NCBI RefSeq assembly: GCF_034262375.1
Contig: NZ_CP139558.1
Coordinates: 2,232,001 to 2,296,000, forward strand
Length of the DNA stretch: 64,000 nucleotides
DNA from: Mucilaginibacter sabulilitoris
GTDB taxonomy: Bacteria > Bacteroidota > Bacteroidia > Sphingobacteriales > Sphingobacteriaceae
Direction of reading: 5' to 3'
Part shown: positions 27,019 through 36,778 of the stretch, piece by piece
Layout: each line of letters begins with the position of its first letter
How positions within the stretch are numbered: position 1 is the first letter of the stretch
Program-made: the position numbers and the translations under genes
Notes under the pieces: generated by a model
Database searches by the model: none
The model's input: the letters and a program-made list of their open reading frames with translations, nothing else
What the model was told of the DNA's origin: nothing

Positions 27019-28376
27019 TCAAATCTGCGATTAATAAGTTGCAATCATATTTAAGTCAGGGACACGAAAGGACAATACAGGCTAAACTGAATATAATTGG
27101 GACATTTTTTCTCAAAGGATTAAGTATTTTACTTAGTCTGTTGATTGTCCCGATGACCATTAACTATATATCACCATATCAGTATGGTATATGGATTACG
27201 CTTTCATCCATAGTCGGTTGGCTTAGCTTTTTTGATATTGGTTTTGGAAACGGCCTGAGAAACAAATTTGTAGAAGCCATAACCAAAGGCGAAAAAGAAT
27301 TAGCCAGAATTTATGTAAGCACAACTTATGCCATCTTAACGATAATAATAATAATAATATATATAATTACTGCTGTTGCGACCTGTTTTATTGATTGGAG
27401 TAAATTTCTAAACGCGCCCAGTACAATGGCACCCGAGTTAACGAGTGTGGTTTTAATTGTATTGACGACTTTTGCCTTGCAATTTATTTTAAGTTTAATC
27501 AGTACTATATTAAATGCGCTGCAAAAACCCGTGATGTCCTCTTTATATAGCACCCTAAGCCAGGTACTGGTATTAATTGGGATATTATTTTTGATTAAAA
27601 CCACCAAAGGTTCCTTGCTTTATTTAAGTTTAATAATCGGGGGCGCAAATATATTTGTTTTAATTGTGGGCTCGATTTGGTTCTACACGCATGAACTCAA
27701 AGAGTATACGCCGAATTGGTATTTTGTAAAATTTAGATATGCAAAGGATTTGATGGGTTTGGGTATTAAGTTTTTTTTCATACAGATTATTGCATTGGTG
27801 TATTACGAAACAAATAATATCATTATTACAAAGGTATTAAATCCTATAAACGTAACGGTGTATAACATCTCTTTTAAGTATATGTCTGTAATTGGTATGT
27901 TTTTTACCATTATCATTACACCATTTTGGAGCGCCTTCTCAGAAGCAAAAATATTGGACGATTATGGTTGGATGAAAAGTGTAGTAGCAAAGTTAAGATT
28001 GGTATTTTATTTGCTATCGGCGGGGACAGTTTTAATGGTAATGGTTTCACCTTATGCCTATAAGCTTTGGCTAGGTAATTCGGTAACTATTCCGTTCTTA
28101 TTAACGCTGTTAATGGGCTTCTGGCAGATTTTCAATATTTGGAATTCTTTGCATTCGACTTTAATTTACGGTTTGGGTAAAATTAAATTACAATTAATCG
28201 GATCTTTGTCGGTTGGAATAATAAATTTACCTATTACCATTTTTTTTTGTTATAAATGGCAGTTAAACGGGGTCATCATTGCTCAGGTCCTGATGTCGGC
28301 TTCAATATCCTGGGTGGGAGCTTTGCAGCTAAAAAAGTTATTAGATAAATCAGCTCATGGGATTTGGAACAGATAA
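27015..28376 (+). CDS. Wzx-type oligosaccharide flippase (locus A)
   Basis: This 453-aa membrane protein has about 12-14 hydrophobic segments. It has the opening NIIGTFFLKGLSILLSLLIV and the SPYQYGIWITLSSIVGWLSF segment typical of MOP-superfamily polysaccharide flippases. It would move undecaprenyl-linked repeat units across the inner membrane for the EpsG-like polymerase at 33.6 kb. It overlaps wecE (4 nt) and the following glycosyltransferase gene (20 nt). A second flippase gene at 60.3-61.5 kb belongs to locus B. Confidence 0.9.
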   Translation: MIKSAINKLQSYLSQGHERTIQAKLNIIGTFFLKGLSILLSLLIVPMTINYISPYQYGIWITLSSIVGWLSFFDIGFGNGLRNKFVEAITKGEKELARIYVSTTYAILTIIIIIIYIITAVATCFIDWSKFLNAPSTMAPELTSVVLIVLTTFALQFILSLISTILNALQKPVMSSLYSTLSQVLVLIGILFLIKTTKGSLLYLSLIIGGANIFVLIVGSIWFYTHELKEYTPNWYFVKFRYAKDLMGLGIKFFFIQIIALVYYETNNIIITKVLNPINVTVYNISFKYMSVIGMFFTIIITPFWSAFSEAKILDDYGWMKSVVAKLRLVFYLLSAGTVLMVMVSPYAYKLWLGNSVTIPFLLTLLMGFWQIFNIWNSLHSTLIYGLGKIKLQLIGSLSVGIINLPITIFFCYKWQLNGVIIAQVLMSASISWVGALQLKKLLDKSAHGIWNR

Positions 28377-29682
28377 GAAGTTAAATATTTTATTAATTTC
28401 CAGCGGAACACCAACAGATCATTCACCTAAAATGGCGTTGGATATGGTCAAATCGTTGGAATTGGGTGGGCACCAGGTTGACCTGTTATTAAAGTATCCG
28501 GTAAACGACGGTCCGGTAAATGTCTTGTCCGTTTACTCCGAGTCTGATTTGTATAAACTAAGAATATACAACTCCATAAATAACAGGATTTCGCGATTCA
28601 AGGGTATTTTTGAGCCGGAGAAAATCAAGCCAGTAGCGAAATATCATTTTATTGATCGTAATGAAGATACGCCGCCTGTAAAGTCATCACTGATTCTAAA
28701 AAAGATTCACGTAAAATACGATCTTGTATTGGTTTTTTTCTGGCAAGGGATGCTTACCTCTAGGTCAATTTTGGACATTTACAACAAACTGAAAGTCCCT
28801 ATATTTTTAATTTCGGCAGATATGTTCCCAATGACTGGTGGCTGCAGTTATTTTTGGGATTGCCGTAATTTTGAAAATTCATGTGGTACATGCCCCGCTA
28901 TCGGCTCTGAATTTGAAAACGATATCACCAAAAAGATTTTTTCCTACAAAAAGGATGTTTTCAATAATATTAATTGTGTTTTTTTAGGAAACAGTTGGAT
29001 GATTAATCATGCTATAAAAAGTAAATTGTTTAAAAATGTTGATACCATTTTTCCAGTGATAAATGAGAACATATTTAAGCCACAGAATAAGCAAGTTCTT
29101 AAGCAACAATTTAAGTTGAAAGATAAGATCGTTTTATTTGCAGGTGCCGTCAATGTAAATGAAGAAAGGAAGGGTTTCAAATATCTGGTAGAATCCTTGC
29201 AATTGTTGTCAGAGAAAGTTAGTGCATCGGTAAGGAAGGATATCGTTTTGGTTATTGCGGGAGATTCGAGTATAGATTTGCAAGCTTATTTTAGTTTTGA
29301 GACATTAAAAACCGGCCAACTTTCATACGATATCCTTGCACTATATTATGCAATGGCTGATATTTATTTAAGTCCTACCATTCAGGATGCAGGACCGATG
29401 ATGGTAAATCAGGCTTTAATGTGCGGCACACCCGTTGTCGCTTTTAATATTGGTACGGCATGCGATCTGGTCAATGACGATACAGGATATCTTGCTAAAT
29501 ACAAAGATGCCAGCGACTTTTGTCATGGGATTTTGAGACTATTGGAGTTAAAGAATGAGGAAAAAAAGACCTTGTCCGAAAAGTGTTGTGAAACTTCACT
29601 AAATAAATCATCTTATAAAGCTTTTGAGAATAAAATTTTGGAAGTTTACGTTAATTTGCTTGATAAGCAAATCAATCATTAA
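28357..29682 (+). CDS. Glycosyltransferase family 4 with cysteine cluster
   Basis: This 441-aa GT-B enzyme has an N-terminal domain with a Cys-rich loop (GGCSYFWDCRNFENSCGTC, about 164-182) that may bind a metal. The C-terminal nucleotide-binding domain contains QDAGPMMVNQALMCGTPVV near residue 345. That form, with Asp and Gln in place of the two Glu of the usual EX7E motif, is typical of one GT4 subgroup. The ATG at 28357 overlaps wzx by 20 nt. Donor and acceptor sugars cannot be told. Confidence 0.85.
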   Translation: MGFGTDKKLNILLISSGTPTDHSPKMALDMVKSLELGGHQVDLLLKYPVNDGPVNVLSVYSESDLYKLRIYNSINNRISRFKGIFEPEKIKPVAKYHFIDRNEDTPPVKSSLILKKIHVKYDLVLVFFWQGMLTSRSILDIYNKLKVPIFLISADMFPMTGGCSYFWDCRNFENSCGTCPAIGSEFENDITKKIFSYKKDVFNNINCVFLGNSWMINHAIKSKLFKNVDTIFPVINENIFKPQNKQVLKQQFKLKDKIVLFAGAVNVNEERKGFKYLVESLQLLSEKVSASVRKDIVLVIAGDSSIDLQAYFSFETLKTGQLSYDILALYYAMADIYLSPTIQDAGPMMVNQALMCGTPVVAFNIGTACDLVNDDTGYLAKYKDASDFCHGILRLLELKNEEKKTLSEKCCETSLNKSSYKAFENKILEVYVNLLDKQINH

Positions 29683-29694
29683 TGGATTTCCATT

Positions 29695-30339
29695 ATGGCT
29701 AAAACTTCGTTTCGCATTATTATGATAAAAACGCTATATAGCATTTATAACCAAGTTAGTCAATGGATATATATTCGCTGGAGTCACTATGCTACGGTAT
29801 TTTATTTTCATATAAACAATGTTATTCGGGGCAATTTTACATCGATCGGCGTGCCGTTGCTGGAAATTCATCAGGATGGAAAATGCGAATTTGGTGGGGG
29901 GGTGGTTATGGTTAATAATGCTAAATTTGCAACACTCGGAAAAAGCAACAGATGTAAGTTTGTGGTATCATCCGGTGCAAAGCTTTTAATTGGTAATAAA
30001 GTTGCTATGAGCAATACAACGATAGTCGCCACATTATCAGTGACTTTAGGGGATAATATTTTACTTGGAGGGGGAGTGACAATTGTCGATACAGATTTTC
30101 ACTCTTTAAATCCTGCTCATTGGCATACGATGGCTGATTATGATTATATGCAAAAATCTCCAGTGGTAATTAAAGATAATGTTTTTATCGGAATGAATGC
30201 AGTTATTTTAAAAGGGGTTACTATCGGCTCAAATGTCATTATCGGAGCTGGCTCGGTAATTTCAAAGGATATCCCGGATAATCAGGTGTGGGCAGGTAAT
30301 CCAGCTCGGTTTATCAAAAATTGCATCATTCGCAACTGA
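29695..30339 (+). CDS. Hexapeptide-repeat acyltransferase (WbbJ/maltose-acetyltransferase-like)
   Basis: This 214-aa protein has an N-terminal helical region (about 1-45) followed by left-handed beta-helix hexapeptides (VTLGDNILLGGGVTIVDTDFH, with the catalytic His in DTDFHS) and the usual C-terminal GAGSVISKDIPDNQVWAGNPARFI ending. It would O-acetylate a sugar of the repeat unit. A run of seven G bases (29896-29902) lies in the coding sequence. An ATG at residue 11 is an alternative start. It lies 12 nt after the GT4 gene and 6 nt before the fucosyltransferase gene. Confidence 0.85.
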   Translation: MAKTSFRIIMIKTLYSIYNQVSQWIYIRWSHYATVFYFHINNVIRGNFTSIGVPLLEIHQDGKCEFGGGVVMVNNAKFATLGKSNRCKFVVSSGAKLLIGNKVAMSNTTIVATLSVTLGDNILLGGGVTIVDTDFHSLNPAHWHTMADYDYMQKSPVVIKDNVFIGMNAVILKGVTIGSNVIIGAGSVISKDIPDNQVWAGNPARFIKNCIIRN

Positions 30340-30345
30340 ACAAAC

Positions 30346-31230
30346 ATGGACGTAGTTGTTATTTTTAATGGTTTAGGAAACCAGATGTCTCAATATGCAT
30401 TTTATTTGCAAAAAAAAAGTGTTAATAAGTCAACCTACCTCATTGATTTTTGTAGCAGCCAGAATCACAATGGCATGGAACTGCATCGTGTATTTGATAT
30501 TGATCTTAAGGTAACTTTATTCCAAAGGTTTCTGATGGTATTGTTTAAAATACTAATAGTTGAAAAATATAAAATAATTGTTAAGCCCTTGAGGTCTCTA
30601 CTTAGGTTTTTTAATTGTAATGTAATTTATGAGAACTTTAATTATAGCTTTAATAGCTCCTATTTATTGCCATCCAAAGGAATTACATTTTATTATGGGG
30701 GATGGCATTCTGAAAAATATTTTTTATCAGTTAAGGATAAAATTGTCAAGGAGTTCGAATTTCTTAAACCCATTGACCCTGAGAATGTTGATTATATTCA
30801 CAGCATAAGCAAACATAATAGTATAGGTATCCATATTAGACGGGGAGATTATCTGGATGCGGATAATTTTAACCTTTTTGGAGATGTTTGTAACAAGGCA
30901 TACTTTGAAGCGGCTATTGATTTGATTGAAAACAAATTGAATAATCCTCATTTTTTTGTCTTTTCTAATGACATGTCCTGGGTGAAAGCTAACCTTTTCA
31001 TGAACAAGGTGACTTATATTACTTGTAATAATGGTAAGAATTCATGGAAAGATATGTATTTAATGTCCCTGTGTAAGCATAACATTATTTCGAATAGCAC
31101 ATTTAGCTGGTGGGGAGCGTGGCTCAATAAGAACGTAGATAAGCTCGTTATATCTCCAAAGAGATATTTAAAGAAAGACAAATTTACCGACTTCTATCCT
31201 GAATCATGGACTAAATTAGCTGATTATTGA
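30346..31230 (+). CDS. Alpha-1,2-fucosyltransferase-type glycosyltransferase (GT11)
   Basis: This 294-aa protein has the GT11 hallmarks: an N-terminal FNGLGNQMSQYAFY motif, HIRRGDY at about 163-169 (GDP-fucose binding, shared with fucosyltransferases), and NSTFSWWGAWLN near residue 255. GT11 enzymes transfer L-fucose from GDP-fucose, usually alpha-1,2-linked, and some bacterial members use other linkages. The supply of GDP-fucose fits with manC and fcl at 61.8-63.9 kb. It is followed by a 190-nt gap containing a strong hairpin, so transcription may drop there. Confidence 0.9.
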   Translation: MDVVVIFNGLGNQMSQYAFYLQKKSVNKSTYLIDFCSSQNHNGMELHRVFDIDLKVTLFQRFLMVLFKILIVEKYKIIVKPLRSLLRFFNCNVIYENFNYSFNSSYLLPSKGITFYYGGWHSEKYFLSVKDKIVKEFEFLKPIDPENVDYIHSISKHNSIGIHIRRGDYLDADNFNLFGDVCNKAYFEAAIDLIENKLNNPHFFVFSNDMSWVKANLFMNKVTYITCNNGKNSWKDMYLMSLCKHNIISNSTFSWWGAWLNKNVDKLVISPKRYLKKDKFTDFYPESWTKLADY

Positions 31231-31271
31231 ATAAGCGTTCATCTATGACCCAAACCGATTGTAAATAGAAT

Positions 31272-31297
31272 CAACACCTCGTTGGGACGAGGCGTTG
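31272..31297. repeat. Inverted repeat, possible hairpin or terminator
   Basis: Two 11-nt arms (CAACACCTCGT and ACGAGGCGTTG) around a TGGG loop pair with one A/C mismatch on the plus strand; on the minus-strand RNA that position becomes a G-U pair, giving a perfect stem. It lies 42 nt after the GT11 stop. The plus strand has no T-tract after it, so a rho-independent terminator in that direction is doubtful. Confidence 0.5.
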
Positions 31298-31419
31298 TTA
31301 TGGTGTCCCATGTACACATTTGAATAGCCTCCTGTATTTTGCGGATGATTTACAAAAGAGATGCTTTCACTAAACGCATTGAAATGGGTGTTGAAGCAAA
31401 GCCATAAATATAATTAAAT

Positions 31420-32658
31420 ATGAAAGATGTAATATTTACCATTTGCGCCAAGAACTATTTGGCACAGGCACTCGCACTGAAGACTTCTTTAAAGCAAACC
31501 AACCCCGACAGAGATTTTTATATATTTATCGCTGATAGCCAGGGCGGCATCGAAGATATAGAGGTTGTCTTTCCGCATGAATCCTGGATCCCTGAATGGC
31601 GTAACATGGCTTTTAAATATAATGTGATCGAATATTCTACGAGTATTAAGCCATTTTGTATAAAATACCTATTTCAAAATTATCAAAAGATAGTCTTTAT
31701 AGATCCAGATACTTATGCTACGGATAGTTTTGACCAAATATTTGATGCCTTGGATACAAAAGATATAATGATCACACCGCATTATAGCGAAATGCAGGAG
31801 GACTACACCGGAGCGGTACCAGAAGAGGAAATTCTATTTGTGGGTATTTACAATTTAGGTTTCCTGGCCATAAAAAATTCAGATATTGGTAAGAAGATCG
31901 TGGCCTGGTGGATGAACCGACTAGAGGATAAGTGTTATGCTGATAAGTATGACGCCCTGCATGTTGACCAAAAATGGTTTGATTTTATCCCTGCATTTTT
32001 CCCAGATAATGTATTAATTTCTCATCACTTTGGAATAAACACTGCTATCTGGAATTTGCATGAACGGGAGTTGATCGCAAGAGAAGATAAATATTTTGTT
32101 ATTAACAAAGTAACTCGAAATGAATTTCCGTTGTTGTTTTTCCATTTTTCGGGTTTTAACCCTAAAAACCCTACAATAATCAATAGAAGGCACCCGGATT
32201 ATAATGTGGAATCGTTCCCAACATTTAAATTGTTGTTTAAAGCGTACACAGACAGTGTTTTGGATAATGATTTCGAAAGGTTTACTCACATCCCTTACGG
32301 GTTTAATACTTTCCTTGATGGAGAAAAAATTACACCGCTTCATAGGCGTTTATTTCGAGAGATCGGACAAAGTATTAAATGTAAGAATCCATTTGATACG
32401 AAAGACGCAATGTATCTGATATTAAAAGAAAATAAATTTTTAACCGGTATAAAGATCATAGATTCAACTTTTTCAAACCCCAATATTATACGTACCAGAG
32501 ACAGGGAAATCAAAATGGGGATATCTTTTCTAAAGTTTATTAAAAGAATCCTTGGGATCAAATACTATTACTACATGCTTGTGTTCTTTGGCGAGTATCA
32601 TAGGTTGGAAAGACAGACTTTGTTACTAAAGGAAGAAAGCGTAAACAAGTATCGTTGA
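31420..32658 (+). CDS. GT-A-type glycosyltransferase (GT8-like), family not certain
   Basis: This 412-aa soluble protein starts with KDVIFTICAKNYLAQALAL and has a DxD-type metal/nucleotide motif (FIDPDTYATDSF) near residue 90, as in GT-A enzymes such as GT8. The C-terminal part is helical. It is preceded by 189 nt without a gene and followed directly by another GT-like gene. No signal peptide or membrane segment is seen. I am confident of a glycosyltransferase fold, less so of the family. Confidence 0.72.
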   Translation: MKDVIFTICAKNYLAQALALKTSLKQTNPDRDFYIFIADSQGGIEDIEVVFPHESWIPEWRNMAFKYNVIEYSTSIKPFCIKYLFQNYQKIVFIDPDTYATDSFDQIFDALDTKDIMITPHYSEMQEDYTGAVPEEEILFVGIYNLGFLAIKNSDIGKKIVAWWMNRLEDKCYADKYDALHVDQKWFDFIPAFFPDNVLISHHFGINTAIWNLHERELIAREDKYFVINKVTRNEFPLLFFHFSGFNPKNPTIINRRHPDYNVESFPTFKLLFKAYTDSVLDNDFERFTHIPYGFNTFLDGEKITPLHRRLFREIGQSIKCKNPFDTKDAMYLILKENKFLTGIKIIDSTFSNPNIIRTRDREIKMGISFLKFIKRILGIKYYYYMLVFFGEYHRLERQTLLLKEESVNKYR

Positions 32659-32669
32659 TAAATAAGGTC

Positions 32670-33575
32670 ATGGATAGTTTGAAAATTGATAAAAGTGTCG
32701 TCATATGCGCGTTAGCAAGAGATTGCGCTAATGCATTAACTGGAAATATAGCCAGAATAGAAGAATTAAGAACATCATTTAGGACCTCAGAAGTAGTTGT
32801 TATTGAGAACGACAGTCAAGACAATACAAAGGAGTTATTATTTGATTGGAAACGGGAGGGATCCCGGATAAATATCCTATCAAAGGACGATTTTTACCGC
32901 AGTCCGGAAGGAAAAGATAAATCCGATGTTATACCAGGCACCAGCATGGATCGAATCTCCAGAATGTCCATTTGTAGAAATAACTACCTTAATTGGATTA
33001 AAAATAACCGTAAAACCTTTGATTATGTGTTGATGATTGATATTGATGTAGAAGACTTTTCAATTAAGGGAATTCTGGAATCAATCAAGGCGGCTCCCAG
33101 TGATTGGGGAGGACTGTTCGCCAATGGTTACACTGATTCAAAAGTAGCCGGATTCAAATTTTATAAAATTTTTCATGATGTATATGCTTTTTTAGACAAA
33201 ATGCCTTCCTCAAAACCTTATTTGACTTTTGCCCAGATGTTTAGAAATAGTAAGTTAATCAATAAAAAACTAAAGGAAAATGCATATGTTCCTGTCGTTT
33301 CTGGTTTTGGTGGATTAGGAATTTACAAATTCGAGGCTATTATGAATCTGCAATATAAATCCGTAAACAACGAAGACATTTTAATGGAAGCCGTTTGTGA
33401 GCATATTCCATTTAATATTTCTGTTATCAATAGGGGTTATCAAAATTATATTTGTGAGAAGATGAAAGTGTATTATGGTGAAAGCAAAAATTTAATGGTA
33501 CTAAGAAATCTGTTGCCTTTGCCTATTTTTAAATTTCTAGCTTTTATGATTACTTTTAAAAAGTTAAAGGCATAA
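32670..33575 (+). CDS. Glycosyltransferase-like protein, GT-A fold (CAP59-like pattern)
   Basis: I use the ATG at 32670 (301 aa); a TTG at 32655 would extend it by 5 codons and overlap the previous stop. The protein has EVVVIENDSQDNTKELL near residue 50 and LMIDIDVEDF near 125, an early nucleotide-binding strand and a D-x-D motif as in GT-A enzymes, and it recalls the fungal CAP59 mannosyltransferase pattern. Membrane segments are absent apart from a hydrophobic tail (PIFKFLAFMITF). It is the second of two adjacent GT-A-type genes. Confidence 0.65.
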   Translation: MDSLKIDKSVVICALARDCANALTGNIARIEELRTSFRTSEVVVIENDSQDNTKELLFDWKREGSRINILSKDDFYRSPEGKDKSDVIPGTSMDRISRMSICRNNYLNWIKNNRKTFDYVLMIDIDVEDFSIKGILESIKAAPSDWGGLFANGYTDSKVAGFKFYKIFHDVYAFLDKMPSSKPYLTFAQMFRNSKLINKKLKENAYVPVVSGFGGLGIYKFEAIMNLQYKSVNNEDILMEAVCEHIPFNISVINRGYQNYICEKMKVYYGESKNLMVLRNLLPLPIFKFLAFMITFKKLKA

Positions 33576-33627
33576 AAATTCCGTTGAACCGATAGAATTG
33601 GCCATATTCTTCTAGTCTGTTTTTCTA

Positions 33628-34719
33628 ATGATTTACATTGTCATCTTTTTTTTTCTTGCTTTTACTTCCCTGTTGGATTTGGTTGTAACTTCTAAGGTTA
33701 TCCGCTATGGTTTTCTTTTGTGCACTTTTATAATTCTTGCGATTGTAGCGGGTATGCGTTGGGAAGTAGGACCGGATTGGGAGTCCTATCATTCATTCTT
33801 TGTTGATTATGAGCAATATAGGGACGGCGTTTATATAAACATGCTCGAACCGGGCTATACCTTTTTGAATGGGCTTATTAAAGCTATAGGAGGTAACTAT
33901 ACCACCTTTCTTTTTTTTATTGCGATCTTAACAATTGGTTTGAAATATTCAATCTTTACCAGACACCCGAGAATTACATTTGTAGTTATATTTTTTTATT
34001 ACTGTTATTACTTAGCTGATGTCGCATCAACAAGGCAGTTTACCTCTTTATCTATCACTTTGTTGTCCTCGATTTTCATCATTAAACGACGGCCGGTTTT
34101 ATTTGTTTTATGTGTGATCTTAGCAACTAGCATACACATCTCCTCAATTGCTTTTTTAGCTGCTTACTGGATTTATCATAAAAATTTCTCTAAAAGAACG
34201 TTGGCTATAGTTCTATGCGGAACTTTTGTACTTGGCTTTCTAAATGTGTCCGGTTTGATGCTGGGGAAAGTGATCGGTTTGTTAGGTTCCTCTTCAATCT
34301 ACGCCGAGAAATTATTAAAATATAGCGAATCTGGCGTTGACTCCACTGTAGGAAACCCCTACATCAGCTTCTTGCTGGGAGCGCTTAAACGAGCTGTTAT
34401 TATTCCCTTTCTTTTTTATTATCGCGAGAGAATAGATTCTAAAGATCATGACATCTATAGAGGTTATCTTAACTTATTAATAATGGGAAATGCAATATAC
34501 TTTCTGTTTATCATAAGCTTCCCGGAAGTTACGAGACTCTCAGTGAGTTACTTGTACTTCGAAATTTTTCTTTTAGGTTTCGCACTAATTTCCATTAAAG
34601 ATCGAAATCTAAAAATGGTAGTCTTTTTGCTAATGATTCTATTCGGTGGCTTTCGATTATATAGCTTTATGGCTCCATATATGAATTTGTACATACCTTA
34701 TAAGACATTTATTAACTAA
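33628..34719 (+). CDS. EpsG-family polysaccharide polymerase (Wzy-type, locus A)
   Basis: This 363-aa membrane protein has about ten hydrophobic segments and the EpsG signature: MRWEVGPDWESYHSFF near residue 45 and LEPGYTFLNGLI near 77. A STRQFTS box is near 133 and an ATSIHISS box near 170. It would join repeat units in the periplasm. The 52-nt gap before it and 4-nt gap after it place it in the same operon as the flanking glycosyltransferases. It is a Wzy partner for the Wzx at 27.0 kb. Confidence 0.88.
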   Translation: MIYIVIFFFLAFTSLLDLVVTSKVIRYGFLLCTFIILAIVAGMRWEVGPDWESYHSFFVDYEQYRDGVYINMLEPGYTFLNGLIKAIGGNYTTFLFFIAILTIGLKYSIFTRHPRITFVVIFFYYCYYLADVASTRQFTSLSITLLSSIFIIKRRPVLFVLCVILATSIHISSIAFLAAYWIYHKNFSKRTLAIVLCGTFVLGFLNVSGLMLGKVIGLLGSSSIYAEKLLKYSESGVDSTVGNPYISFLLGALKRAVIIPFLFYYRERIDSKDHDIYRGYLNLLIMGNAIYFLFIISFPEVTRLSVSYLYFEIFLLGFALISIKDRNLKMVVFLLMILFGGFRLYSFMAPYMNLYIPYKTFIN

Positions 34720-34723
34720 CCTT

Positions 34724-35902
34724 ATGGTATACTTTTGTGAAATTAATAAAACTGGTTTAGAGCATGTAATGATTAATAACTGTTTATTGAACATGGTGTC
34801 GAAAACTTATCCGACGGATGAATTGAATGTATGGATTGATAAAACACATTTTGATCACTATCAAAATGTGTCGTTAAATTTAAAAGTCAATTATAAAAAG
34901 GTAATCCAGCCGGAGAAATCAAACAAGATAAAATGGGTGCTAAAATTACTTTCGGAAATGGCAATGATAAGCCAAGTTGTATATTCTGCAAATAAAAATA
35001 ATGCAAAGGCCGTTTTTTTTTCTTCTCTTTCTCCTGTAGGAAATCTCTACCTTTCACTGATTATTCCTCTTGCAAATAATAGCATCAAATTTGTAATAGC
35101 ATTACATGGTGAGTTGGAACTATCAAAATCGAATAATTGGCATAAACGAATTGAAAATATTTATGGGAAAGCTTTGAGAAGCTCTTTCAACAAGCCTATT
35201 AAGAACAGGAAATTCCTGATTTTAAGTAGGATCATTTATAATAATATTTTAAAGCTCAGTTTATTAAAACCTTTTCAAATGATGTTCATTGAACATCCGT
35301 ACATTTTTACCGACATCGCGTTGGAACAGCTTGGTTTGGGAAATACAAGCCCAATAATTTTTGGACATTTGGGTGTCGCCAAATTTGCTAAACAATCACA
35401 ATTGTTTTTTAAACTTGCAGAAGCAATGAAAGAATATGTAATAAACGGCGTGGTGCATTTTGTTGTTGTCGGACCCATATTTGAGGAGATTAAGCCCTAT
35501 GTAAATGAATTTGTGTCTTATAATGAAACTGCTGACTTTATTTCCAGGGATGACTATAAGGTCAAAGCATCGAGCCTGAATTATTCTGTTTTTTTCTATG
35601 ACGAAGAATCTTATGAATTAACAAGTAGTGGAGCGCTAATGGATGCTATCGCATACGAAAAGCCAATTATCGGTCTTAGAATAAAATTGCTTGAGACACT
35701 ATTTGATGTACATTCTTGTGCGCCTGGCTATATATTTACTGATGTTGAAAACTTGTTCAATTCAATGAAGCGTATTATCGAAGAGCATGATCTTAATTAT
35801 GCGAATTTAGTAGACTGCATAAAATCAAAAAAGGCACTATTTAGTACCGATGCTCAGTTTCCATCCTTCAAACTCCAAATGGAAGAATTTTTTGTCTCCT
35901 AA
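34724..35902 (+). CDS. Putative GT-B glycosyltransferase
   Basis: This 392-aa protein contains SSGALMDAIAYEKPIIGLR near residue 305, resembling the end of the nucleotide-sugar site of GT-B enzymes, and an earlier FVIALHGELELS segment. No EX7E motif is evident. Its position between the polymerase and a GT2 gene supports a glycosyltransferase role. The fold assignment is tentative. Confidence 0.55.
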   Translation: MVYFCEINKTGLEHVMINNCLLNMVSKTYPTDELNVWIDKTHFDHYQNVSLNLKVNYKKVIQPEKSNKIKWVLKLLSEMAMISQVVYSANKNNAKAVFFSSLSPVGNLYLSLIIPLANNSIKFVIALHGELELSKSNNWHKRIENIYGKALRSSFNKPIKNRKFLILSRIIYNNILKLSLLKPFQMMFIEHPYIFTDIALEQLGLGNTSPIIFGHLGVAKFAKQSQLFFKLAEAMKEYVINGVVHFVVVGPIFEEIKPYVNEFVSYNETADFISRDDYKVKASSLNYSVFFYDEESYELTSSGALMDAIAYEKPIIGLRIKLLETLFDVHSCAPGYIFTDVENLFNSMKRIIEEHDLNYANLVDCIKSKKALFSTDAQFPSFKLQMEEFFVS

Positions 35903-35904
35903 AA

Positions 35905-36765
35905 ATGGAACAGTTAGTAACAATTGCCATACCTGTTTTTAATGCGGAGAAAACCATAGCGTTAGCGATTAAATCCGTTTTAAAACAATCTTATAAAAAT
36001 TGGGAATTAATTATTATAAATGATGGATCCAAGGACCGTTCTATTAAAATCATACATGAATTTTTAGACCATAGAATTAGAATAGTAGATGACAATATAA
36101 ACAGGGGATTGATAAATCGATTAAATTCTATTCCCACAATGGCAAATGGTAAATATATTGCCAGAATGGATGCCGATGATATAATGCATCCTGAAAGAAT
36201 CGCAAAGCAAGTTTATTATATGGAATCAAATCCAGATATTGATGTTGTTGATTGTGCTATTTATACCATAGATGATGTCAATCAAGTTAAAGGCATTAGG
36301 AATATGGAGGATTTACCCAAAACGAAAGATGCACTATTATTCCATTGTATGTTTACTCATCCGGCAATTTTAGGTAAAAAAGAATGGTTTATTAAATACC
36401 CATATGACTATAATTATTACCGAGCAGAAGATTACGAGCTGTGGTTAAGGGCCTATGATGATTCCAAATATGGCAGAGTAAAACTACCTTTACTTTTTTA
36501 TAGGGAGGGAAATGTTAACATTTCCAATTATATAAATAGCATGAAAAGTGTTCGGAAAATAATCCGATGTTACGGTCCCGCTTTAGTGTCGCCTTTTGAT
36601 AATAAAGTAGCCATTTTTAAATCTTATATCAAACAATTAACCTATCTGATTTTTGGCTTATTTAAGGCGCAGGGACTATTGGTATCTAGAAGGAACTCTA
36701 AGTTAAGTTTGGATGAGCAAAAACGTTCGGCCATTATAATTGTTGGTGTAATAAACTATAAATAA
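35905..36765 (+). CDS. Glycosyltransferase family 2
   Basis: This 286-aa enzyme has the GT2 start (VTIAIPVFNAEKTIALAIKS), NDGSKDRS near residue 36 and the DxD motif RMDADD near residue 90. A conserved ExxYELW-type motif (RAEDYELWLRAY) is near residue 175. It starts 2 nt after the previous stop. The acceptor and donor are unknown. Confidence 0.9.
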   Translation: MEQLVTIAIPVFNAEKTIALAIKSVLKQSYKNWELIIINDGSKDRSIKIIHEFLDHRIRIVDDNINRGLINRLNSIPTMANGKYIARMDADDIMHPERIAKQVYYMESNPDIDVVDCAIYTIDDVNQVKGIRNMEDLPKTKDALLFHCMFTHPAILGKKEWFIKYPYDYNYYRAEDYELWLRAYDDSKYGRVKLPLLFYREGNVNISNYINSMKSVRKIIRCYGPALVSPFDNKVAIFKSYIKQLTYLIFGLFKAQGLLVSRRNSKLSLDEQKRSAIIIVGVINYK

Positions 36766-36778
36766 TTCAATAAGAAAC

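Noticed and set aside
31256..31297. Rho-independent terminator reading plus strand
   Set aside because: The stem is strong but no T-tract follows on the plus strand, so it is listed only as a hairpin.
32655..32669. TTG start codon for the GT-like protein at 32.7 kb
   Set aside because: An ATG five codons later at 32670 with an upstream AAGG stretch is preferred; the TTG would overlap the previous stop.
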